A stretch of 5,625 nt of DNA from UBA1563 sp041667115 (GTDB lineage: Bacteria > Bacteroidota > Ignavibacteria > Ignavibacteriales > Ignavibacteriaceae), in contig JBAYFO010000103.1 of assembly GCA_041667115.1 (NCBI GenBank), positions 1 to 5,625 of the forward strand, given 5' to 3'. Made by a program: the position numbers and the translations under genes. How positions within the stretch are numbered: position 1 is the first letter of the stretch; every line of letters starts with the position of its first letter. This document shows positions 1 through 3,415 of the stretch, piece by piece. The notes under the pieces are model-generated. The model was not told where the DNA came from, did not search any database, and saw only the letters and a list, made by a program, of their open reading frames with translations.

Positions 1-120
1 GCGGTTGTTTTGAAAATATTTTTATGGTAAATAAGATTAAAGAAACACAATCCCATCGGGATTGAATCTTTGTAACAATAACACAAGAGACGCGAAAGAA
101 TTCCATAGGAATTCAATATT
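1..120 (+). repeat. Direct repeat copy A (partner 255-374)
   Basis: Positions 1-120 recur at 255-374, an offset of exactly 254. The first 83 bases are identical. The differences are 84 C/T, 89 G/C, 93 C/A and 105 A/G; the last falls in a hairpin loop and leaves the stem intact. The repeat may continue left of the window. After 120 the copies soon diverge: copy A runs into a short spacer and copy B into the transposase ribosome binding site. The near-identity points to recent duplication or gene conversion. Confidence 0.93.
48..114 (+). repeat. Left-end double-hairpin unit, element 1
   Basis: Outer hairpin CAATCCC-ATC-GGGATTG (48-64) and inner hairpin GAATTCC-ATA-GGAATTC (98-114), separated by 33 bases that begin AATCTTTGTAAC. 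Both have a perfect 7-bp stem and a 3-nt loop closed by C-G pairs. Short single-strand hairpins of this kind are what Y1 transposases bind at element ends. Confidence 0.8.
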
Positions 121-169
121 CTTTAGCGCAGAGATCAACCATAAGGATGGTGACAGTATAAAAAATATT

Positions 170-237
170 CATTCCCGATGGGAATGAGATTACTTGGTTG
201 GGGTTTGAGTTACAAAGATTCAACACCTACGGTGTTG
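170..237 (+). repeat. Right-end double-hairpin unit, element 1
   Basis: Inner hairpin CATTCCC-GAT-GGGAATG (170-186, extendable by one T-A pair) and outer hairpin CAACACC-TAC-GGTGTTG (221-237, also extendable by one T-A pair), 34 bases apart, with GTTACAAAGATT just before the outer one. It has the same length (68 bases) and spacing as the right end of the neighbouring element at 866-933. The outer stem differs there at two positions, with matching changes on the other arm. Confidence 0.8.
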
Positions 238-263
238 AGAAAAAAAATTGGTTTGCGGTTGTT

Positions 264-291
264 TTGAAAATATTTTTATGGTAAATAAGAT
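264..291 (+). promoter_or_regulatory. Candidate promoter for the Y1 transposase gene
   Basis: TTGAAA (264-269), a 16-base spacer and TAAGAT (286-291) resemble a sigma-70 -35/-10 pair. A start near 298 would place both left-end hairpins in a roughly 95-base leader before the transposase start. An identical copy lies at 10-37 in the first element. In AT-rich DNA such matches arise easily, so the confidence is modest. Confidence 0.35.
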
Positions 292-301
292 TAAAGAAAC
301 A

Positions 302-368
302 CAATCCCATCGGGATTGAATCTTTGTAACAATAACATAAGACACGAGAAAGAATTCCGTAGGAATTC
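302..368 (+). repeat. Left-end double-hairpin unit, element 2
   Basis: Outer hairpin CAATCCC-ATC-GGGATTG (302-318) and inner hairpin GAATTCC-GTA-GGAATTC (352-368), 33 bases apart. Only the inner loop base differs from the hairpins of the first element. The unit lies between the candidate promoter and the transposase gene, so it would be transcribed as part of the leader. Confidence 0.82.
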
Positions 369-379
369 AATATTTTTTT
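352..379 (+). terminator. Terminator-like hairpin plus T-run in the transposase leader
   Basis: The inner left hairpin (352-368, perfect 7-bp stem) is followed after four bases by seven consecutive Ts (373-379), then directly by the AAGGAG ribosome binding site (380-385). The shape is that of an intrinsic terminator, though the stem is short and not very GC-rich. IS200 is known to carry a leader terminator that blocks read-through into tnpA. A comparable role here is inferred. The first element has an interrupted T-run at this point. Confidence 0.45.
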
Positions 380-392
380 AAGGAGAGTAGTA

Positions 393-854
393 ATGGCTAA
401 TACTTACTCGCAGATATATTTACAATTTATTATTGTAGTTCAAGACAGAGCGCATCTTATCCCGACTGAACATAAAGATGAATTATGCAAATACATAACC
501 GGGATAATTCAGAATAAAGGACATAAATTAATAGCCTTAAATGGCATCTCGACGCATCTTCACATCTTTGTCGGATTTAATCCTAAAGATTCCATTTCCG
601 ATTTTATTAAGGAAGTCAAAAGAAATGCAACCAATTTTATAAATGATAATAAATGGCTGCGAAATAAATTTAGCTGGCAGGAAGGATATGGAGTGTTCTC
701 GTATTCTCATTCTCAAATAGATAGAGTTTATAGATATATAGAGAACCAAGAAGCGCATCATAAAAAAATCTCTTTTAGAGCTGAGTATCTAAGCTTCTTA
801 AAGAAGTTCGGAGTGGATTATGATGAACAGTATATCTTTAAGGAAATTGACTAA
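393..854 (+). CDS. tnpA: IS200/IS605-family (Y1, HUH) transposase
   Basis: This single-domain 153-residue protein belongs to the Y1 transposase family (Transposase_17/IS200-like). These enzymes cut and rejoin single-stranded DNA at hairpin ends through a 5'-phosphotyrosine link. The metal-binding HUH pair is visible as His55-Leu-His57 in THLHIFVG. The catalytic tyrosine is most likely Tyr115 in YIENQ, with Gln119 four residues on as the third metal ligand, as in IS608 TnpA. WQEGYG (95-100) and SYSHSQ (103-108) are typical of the transposases of this size common in Bacteroidota-like genomes. The start is supported by AAGGAG (380-385), 7 bases ahead of the ATG. Length and motifs look complete, so the enzyme is probably active. 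No TnpB/IscB partner is present. It could equally be called a REP-associated (RAYT-like) transposase, given the inverted hairpin pairs around it. Confidence 0.93.
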   Translation: MANTYSQIYLQFIIVVQDRAHLIPTEHKDELCKYITGIIQNKGHKLIALNGISTHLHIFVGFNPKDSISDFIKEVKRNATNFINDNKWLRNKFSWQEGYGVFSYSHSQIDRVYRYIENQEAHHKKISFRAEYLSFLKKFGVDYDEQYIFKEID

Positions 855-865
855 ACAAAAATATG

Positions 866-933
866 CATTCCCTATGGGAATGGGATAATAAAATGAGGTT
901 TTGGGTTACAAAGATTCATCCCCGAAGGGGATG
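866..933 (+). repeat. Right-end double-hairpin unit, element 2
   Basis: Inner hairpin CATTCCC-TAT-GGGAATG (866-882) starts 11 bases after the transposase stop codon. The outer hairpin CATCCCC-GAA-GGGGATG (917-933) follows after 34 bases that contain GTTACAAAGATTCA. Read on the opposite strand, the order and spacing match the left unit at 302-368, which gives the element its inverted symmetry. No T-run follows either hairpin, so neither looks like a normal terminator for the gene. Confidence 0.82.
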
Positions 934-956
934 TTAGAATCTAAAAAAGATTTATT

Positions 957-1001
957 GTTACGTCGATTCAACACCTATTTATCTACCGCTAAGGGAATGG
1001 G
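957..1001 (+). repeat. Decayed or chimeric remnant of a right-end unit
   Basis: The remnant starts GTTACGTCGATTCAACACC, matching the GTTACAAAGATTCAACACC arm at 209-227 except for three bases. The complementary arm GGTGTTG is missing. After about 17 bases GGGAATGGG (993-1001) appears, identical to 876-884 of the inner right hairpin. It therefore joins half of an outer hairpin to half of an inner one and ends exactly where the tadA stop codon begins. Two short matches could partly be chance. Confidence 0.5.
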
Positions 1002-1472
1002 TTACTTCTTCAACTCTCTAACTTCCTTAAAGAAGTTTTGCAATAGCGTTTGAGATTCTTTTTCTAATATACCGGAGTAAACTTTAATTGAATGGTTATA
1101 CTTCCCTTCTCCGGGTAAATTATAGAGAGAACCACATGCCCCGAATTTAACATCGGACGCCGCGAAATAAATATTTGATACTCGCGAAAGCAACGCGGCT
1201 CCGGTGCACATAATACAAGGCTCCAACGTCACATAAAGATCACAACCCGTAAGTCTTGCTTCTTGGAGGGTATTGGTCGCAGCCGTAACAGCAATCATTT
1301 CAGCATGCGCTGTCGGGTCTTTTAACCTCTCAGTTTGATTGTGTCCCCTTCCGATAATTCTTCCTCCATTAACAATTACGGCTCCAACGGGAATTTCCTT
1401 TTCCTCAAAAGCTATTTCCGCCTCTTGAAGAGCGGCATACATAAAACGGTAATTATCTTCACTGAAAAGCAT
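1002..1472 (-). CDS. tadA: tRNA-specific adenosine(34) deaminase TadA
   Basis: The predicted protein (156 residues) is a zinc-dependent cytidine/deoxycytidylate-deaminase-fold enzyme that converts adenosine to inosine at the wobble position of tRNA-Arg(ACG), in the cytoplasm. The zinc site and proton shuttle are complete: His56 and Glu58 in HAEMIAV, Cys86 and Cys89 in EPCIMC. These are one residue from the E. coli TadA numbering. EIPVGAVIV (26-34), Asn45, DPTAHAE (52-58) and FGACGSLYNL in the C-terminal half are typical of TadA rather than of cytosine or guanine deaminases. Length is normal for the family (about 150-170). The ATG at 1472 gives the usual short helix before the core. No clear Shine-Dalgarno sequence precedes it, and Met11 is a less likely alternative start. 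The gene is convergent with the transposase gene and its stop abuts a decayed hairpin remnant. It lies alone on the minus strand and would be transcribed from the repeat-rich region at 1473-2089. Confidence 0.93.
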   Translation of the reverse strand: MLFSEDNYRFMYAALQEAEIAFEEKEIPVGAVIVNGGRIIGRGHNQTERLKDPTAHAEMIAVTAATNTLQEARLTGCDLYVTLEPCIMCTGAALLSRVSNIYFAASDVKFGACGSLYNLPGEGKYNHSIKVYSGILEKESQTLLQNFFKEVRELKK

Positions 1473-1478
1473 GGTGTT

Positions 1479-1525
1479 AATTAGATAGTTAGCAAAAATA
1501 TTCTACTCAGAATGGCAAGAATATT
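1479..1525 (+). repeat. Intergenic repeat, copy 1 (left part missing)
   Basis: A 47-base segment running from AATTAGATAGTTAG to AAGAATATT, shared with copies at 1590-1636 and 1777-1823. It carries the internal inverted arms AATATTCT and AGAATATT and a smaller ATTCT/AGAAT stem. The upstream part seen in copies 2-4 is absent because the tadA start codon lies only six bases away, so the repeat forms the tadA leader. Confidence 0.8.
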
Positions 1526-1537
1526 TTTTAATTAATC

Positions 1538-1565
1538 GTAGAGACACGCCGCGGCGTGTCTTTAC
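1538..1565. repeat. 28-base palindrome beginning GTAG, REP-like
   Basis: AGACACGCCGCGGCGTGTCT (1542-1561) is a perfect 20-base palindrome. It extends to 28 bases (1538-1565) as GTAG...TTAC with one G-T mismatch. It is strikingly GC-rich for its surroundings. I recall similar GTAGAGAC...-type palindromes as dispersed repeats in cyanobacteria and Bacteroidota/Chlorobi-like genomes, and a 5' GTAG is characteristic of RAYT-associated REP sequences. The following T-run is too short for a convincing terminator. Confidence 0.75.
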
Positions 1566-1568
1566 AGT

Positions 1569-1636
1569 GTTCTGGTTAACCAGGTTATGAATTAGATAGT
1601 TAGTAAAAATATTCTGCGCAAGATGGCAAGAATATT
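1569..1636 (+). repeat. Intergenic repeat, copy 2 (full length)
   Basis: A full unit of 68 bases. It opens with the perfect 12-base palindrome CTGGTTAACCAG (1572-1583), continues with GGTTATGAATTAGATAG and ends with the AATATTCT/AGAATATT inverted arms. Positions 1579-1620 are identical to 1766-1807 in copy 3, a run of 42 bases. Confidence 0.85.
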
Positions 1637-1645
1637 AAAAATTTA

Positions 1646-1741
1646 AGAATAAAGATTAACGATATTTGATTTTTGATGTAACAAAAATCTTCTAACCATG
1701 GCAAGCCTTGGCATGCTTCTAAAATCGTTAATCCTTGTTCT
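1646..1741. repeat. 96-base foldback with nested palindrome
   Basis: Outer arms 1646-1663 and 1724-1741 are inverted copies of 18 bases with two mismatches, both tolerable as G-U pairs in RNA; they share GATTAACGAT/ATCGTTAATC. Inside, CATGGCAAGCCTTGGCATG (1697-1715) is a near-palindrome with one central mismatch pair. The foldback sits neatly between repeat copies 2 and 3. It could be a miniature inserted element or a structured transcript. No coding sequence is involved. Confidence 0.65.
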
Positions 1742-1754
1742 GAGATCAATTTTG

Positions 1755-1823
1755 GTTCTGGCTCTACCAGGTTATGAATTAGATAGTTAGTAAAAATATT
1801 CTGCGCAGAATAGCAAGAATATT
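1755..1823 (+). repeat. Intergenic repeat, copy 3 (full length)
   Basis: A full unit of 69 bases. The opening palindrome is looser than in copy 2 (CTGG-CTCTA-CCAG, 1758-1770). The distal part contains the perfect 16-base palindrome TATTCTGCGCAGAATA (1797-1812), nested inside the AATATTCT/AGAATATT arms conserved in copies 1-3. Confidence 0.85.
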
Positions 1824-1844
1824 AGACGGTTAAAAAAGTATAAC

Positions 1845-1893
1845 TGAATGGATGAATGTTTTTCATTCAATCATGCAGCCATTCATTCATTCA
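1845..1893. repeat. Inverted repeat with TGAATG/CATTCA arms
   Basis: Left arm TGAATGGATGAATG (1845-1858) pairs with CATTCATTCATTCA (1880-1893), with one G-T exception. A competing shorter hairpin (TGAATG with CATTCA at 1864-1869) is also possible. The arms are low-complexity ATTC iterations, so part of the symmetry may be simple-repeat expansion. Confidence 0.55.
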
Positions 1894-1906
1894 AAGTAAC
1901 AATTTG

Positions 1907-1934
1907 GTTCTGACTTTGCCGGTTTATGAATTAG
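1907..1934 (+). repeat. Intergenic repeat, copy 4 (truncated and diverged)
   Basis: GGTTCTGACTTTGCCGG followed by TTTATGAATTAG matches the opening of copy 3 with several substitutions and one inserted T. The match stops after GAATTAG. The distal half with the AATATTCT arms is missing. Bases just upstream (CAATTTGGTTCTG) also match the left flank of copy 3, so the unit may extend a few bases left of the stated start. Confidence 0.65.
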
Positions 1935-1974
1935 GAATTATTTGAATTTTCTGTTCAATTTAATAAATCATATT

Positions 1975-2012
1975 AACATTTTCGTAAAACATTTTCGGTT
2001 TAAACATTTTAC
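1975..2012 (+). promoter_or_regulatory. Three iterated AACATTTT motifs, possible operator
   Basis: AACATTTTCG occurs at 1975-1984 and 1988-1997, and AACATTTTAC at 2003-2012, with start-to-start spacings of 13 and 15 bases. The third overlaps the proposed -35 box. Direct repeats in this position often bind an activator or repressor. The base composition makes chance recurrence possible. Confidence 0.35.
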
Positions 2013-2036
2013 ATTCTTCATTGTACGTTCTATATT
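2008..2036 (+). promoter_or_regulatory. Sigma-70-like promoter of the hisA-like/CNB/USP operon
   Basis: TTTACA (2008-2013), a 17-base spacer and TATATT (2031-2036) closely fit the consensus -35/-10 layout. Transcription would start near 2043, giving a leader of about 47 bases. A small inverted repeat, CTATA-TTTCG-TATAG (2030-2044), overlaps the -10 and start region and could be an operator. Confidence 0.55.
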
Positions 2037-2089
2037 TCGTATAGCAAAACAAAATATTTCTCAATTCCTATTCAAAGAAAATGTGAGCT

Positions 2090-2842
2090 ATGGCATTTTT
2101 ACTAGTTATTCCATCAATTGATATAAAGAACGGTAAAACCGTAAGAGTTGTTCAGGGCATCCCGGAATTAAATTGTCAGGAATACGGAAGTAATCCGGTA
2201 GAAATGGCAAAGATCTGGCGTGCAGAAAATTCTAAAATGTTGCACATTGTAGATTTTGATGCAATTCACGGAGACAAAAATAAAAACATTTCCCTCCTCG
2301 AAGAAATTTGTAATTCGGTAGTTATTCCTGTTGAATTTGCAGGTGGAATCCGTTCGTTCGAAGCTGCAAAAAATTATCTGGATTTAGGGGTAAGCCGTAT
2401 TGTTATTTCAACCATGACCTTAGAAAATCTTCCTGAATTCAAAAAAGTCTTTGAAGCGTTCGGACCAAACAAAATTGTTATCTCGCTCGATGTTATCGAT
2501 AATGAAATTGTTATTAAAGGGAGGAGAATCAAAACCGGGATTCTCCCTGTTGCTTTTGCACTAAAATTAAGAGAAATTGGAGTAGAGAGATTTATCATTA
2601 CTGATGTGAAGAGAAATGGAATGATGCTTGGACCAAATATTGAGCTTTCTCGTTCCATTGCTGAAGCTACACAAGCAAAAGTTACTCTTTCCGGGGGCAT
2701 TAGGAACAAAGATGAATTAATGGATGTTCAAACATATATGGATGTCGGGATTGATTCGGTTATCGTCGGGCGGGCGTTATACGAAAACCGGTTTCCGTGT
2801 CAGAAGTTATGGCGCGTAGCTGAACTTGGAATATTTAACTAG
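2090..2842 (+). CDS. HisA-like TIM-barrel isomerase (HisA/HisF family), divergent
   Basis: The 250-residue length is usual for HisA, the enzyme that isomerises ProFAR to PRFAR in histidine synthesis. IPSID (7-11 region), GKTVRVVQG (15-23), LHIVDFDAIHG (51-61), GGIRS (85-89), SGGI (201-204) and IVGRALYE (225-232) follow the HisA order along a beta/alpha barrel. Asp11 and Asp134 (SLDV) occupy the positions of the catalytic base and acid. Several rim positions are unusual: the TDxxRDGT motif reads TDVKRNGM (171-178), the GW loop reads KGRR (143-146), and the Gly-Ser/Thr phosphate motif after strand 4 reads IST (106-108). The gene is not beside other his genes but heads a stress-type operon. It is HisA-family with good confidence; the substrate is uncertain. 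The ATG at 2090 lacks a strong Shine-Dalgarno sequence, and an ATG at 2081 is followed at once by a stop. Confidence 0.82.
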   Translation: MAFLLVIPSIDIKNGKTVRVVQGIPELNCQEYGSNPVEMAKIWRAENSKMLHIVDFDAIHGDKNKNISLLEEICNSVVIPVEFAGGIRSFEAAKNYLDLGVSRIVISTMTLENLPEFKKVFEAFGPNKIVISLDVIDNEIVIKGRRIKTGILPVAFALKLREIGVERFIITDVKRNGMMLGPNIELSRSIAEATQAKVTLSGGIRNKDELMDVQTYMDVGIDSVIVGRALYENRFPCQKLWRVAELGIFN

Positions 2843-2851
2843 AGGAATTTT

Positions 2852-3415
2852 ATGAAACAAGAATCTGATTTTTCGGTACATAGCAGTTTCTGGTCGAATT
2901 TTTTCAAAAGGAAAACTGAAATGCCGTTGTTGTTTTCTATTCTGACGGAGATGCCGCCGTTTAACGAATTAAAAAAATCAGAGCTTGATGAAATTTTAAG
3001 AATTGTTCATGAACGGAATTATGTGGCGGGCGAATATATTTTTTTGCAGGATGATCCGGGGATCGGCTTATATTTTTTGCTTGAAGGTGAAGTAAGTATC
3101 TATCGCGAATCGCTTTCAAAATTAAAAGTGAAACTTGCCAATTTTTCGGTGGGAGATTTTTTTGGTGAATTAGCGCTTATCGATCGAGGGAATCGTTCTG
3201 CTTCTGCTATAGCGGATACAAACTGTAAAATAGGTATTATCTTTAAACCCGATCTGGAAGAAGTGATTAAAAAGAAGCCTAAAATTGGTGTTGCGGTACT
3301 TTCAGGCTTATCAAAAATAATTGTTACGCGCCTTCGGAATTTAAATGAAGAATATATTTCATTACAAGAAGAAAGAATAACTAAAAAAGAGGAATCCCAT
3401 GGAACTTCAATTTAA
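2852..3415 (+). CDS. Stand-alone cyclic-nucleotide-binding (CNB) domain protein
   Basis: The protein (187 residues) has a short N-terminal segment, one cyclic-nucleotide-monophosphate-binding domain (about 34-140) and a helical tail. The phosphate-binding cassette is clear in GDFFGELALIDRGNRSASA (101-119). Glu106 and Arg115 stand where CAP and protein-kinase-A R subunits contact the ribose and phosphate, so binding of cAMP or a related nucleotide is plausible. LQDDPGIGLYFLLEGEVSIY (65-84) is the usual beta-roll entry. No helix-turn-helix follows: the last 40 residues are a charged helix, so it is not a CRP/FNR regulator in the usual sense. The aromatic/basic stretch FWSNFFKRK (13-21) might contact membrane or a partner. 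AGAGGA (2841-2846) overlaps the preceding stop codon and supports the start. The 3' end overlaps the stress-protein gene by 17 bases, implying joint expression. The effector role is unknown. Confidence 0.88.
   Translation: MKQESDFSVHSSFWSNFFKRKTEMPLLFSILTEMPPFNELKKSELDEILRIVHERNYVAGEYIFLQDDPGIGLYFLLEGEVSIYRESLSKLKVKLANFSVGDFFGELALIDRGNRSASAIADTNCKIGIIFKPDLEEVIKKKPKIGVAVLSGLSKIIVTRLRNLNEEYISLQEERITKKEESHGTSI

Larger units (their letters stand above)
1..254 (+). mobile_element. Non-autonomous double-hairpin element (REPIN/MITE-like), transposase-less
   Basis: This stretch has the same end structures as the adjacent transposase-bearing element but no coding region between them. The left unit (hairpins 48-64 and 98-114) and the right unit (hairpins 170-186 and 221-237) lie in inverted orientation, about 55 bases apart. 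The left unit reads AATCTTTGTAAC between its hairpins and the right unit reads the complement, GTTACAAAGATT. Positions 1-120 match 255-374 with four differences by eye. The true left boundary may lie outside the window. Elements with transposase ends but no transposase, next to a full copy, fit trans-mobilised derivatives such as REPINs or IS200/IS605-derived palindromic elements. Mobilisation is inferred. Confidence 0.62.
255..374 (+). repeat. Direct repeat copy B (partner 1-120)
   Basis: Second copy of the 120-base repeat, directly preceding the transposase gene. It contains the candidate promoter (264-291), both left-end hairpins and the start of the T-run before the gene. The right-end units of the two elements (170-237 and 866-933) are far less alike than these left ends. 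The left ends may therefore have been homogenised, or the two right ends may have separate origins. Confidence 0.93.
255..935 (+). mobile_element. Y1-transposase element with paired hairpins at both ends (IS200/IS605- or RAYT-like)
   Basis: A complete-looking element: left hairpin pair (302-318, 352-368), a Y1 transposase gene (393-854) and right hairpin pair (866-882, 917-933). The two ends are inverted relative to each other. From outside inward both read hairpin, AATCTTTGTAAC, about 20 further bases, hairpin, then an A/T run. Classical IS200/IS605 ends carry single subterminal hairpins and no terminal inverted repeats, so the paired, inverted layout is closer to REP/RAYT systems. No tnpB-like gene and no target-site duplication is visible, as expected for this chemistry. 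The outer boundaries are approximate. Positions 255-301 repeat 1-47 exactly, so the mobile unit may start well outside the outer hairpin. Confidence 0.68.
1473..2089. other. Gene-free divergent region of repeats and foldbacks
   Basis: These 617 bases between the divergent tadA and hisA-like genes contain no convincing coding sequence. Four copies (two partial) of one repeat start at 1479, 1569, 1755 and 1907. The three gaps each hold a different inverted repeat (1538-1565, 1646-1741, 1845-1893). The right 120 bases carry iterated AACATTTT motifs and a promoter for the plus-strand operon. A tadA promoter on the minus strand must lie within or near the first repeat copy, but I see no clear match. 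Confidence 0.8.

Noticed and set aside
48..368. CRISPR array
   Set aside because: The repeated palindromes differ in sequence, alternate in orientation and belong to transposon ends. There is no uniform repeat-spacer pattern and no cas gene.
537..761. Open frame of 74 codons on the minus strand
   Set aside because: It lies wholly inside the transposase gene in antisense, shows no recognisable motif, and the sense frame is clearly the real gene.
393..854. Presence of a TnpB/IscB nuclease or guide RNA with the transposase
   Set aside because: No long frame with RuvC motifs occurs in the window; the element carries only the Y1 transposase.
1538..1565. Intrinsic terminator
   Set aside because: The palindrome is strong, but only three or four Ts follow on either side and no gene ends nearby on either strand.
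1479..1934. Integron attC array
   Set aside because: The repeat copies lack paired RYYYAAC/GTTRRRY core sites, the spacers hold no coding cassettes, and no integrase is present.
2374..2709. Open frame of 111 codons on the minus strand
   Set aside because: Antisense shadow of the HisA-like gene, whose motifs span the region on the plus strand.
2852..3415. CRP/FNR-type transcription factor
   Set aside because: The cyclic-nucleotide-binding domain is clear, but there are too few residues after it for a helix-turn-helix domain and the tail has no such pattern.
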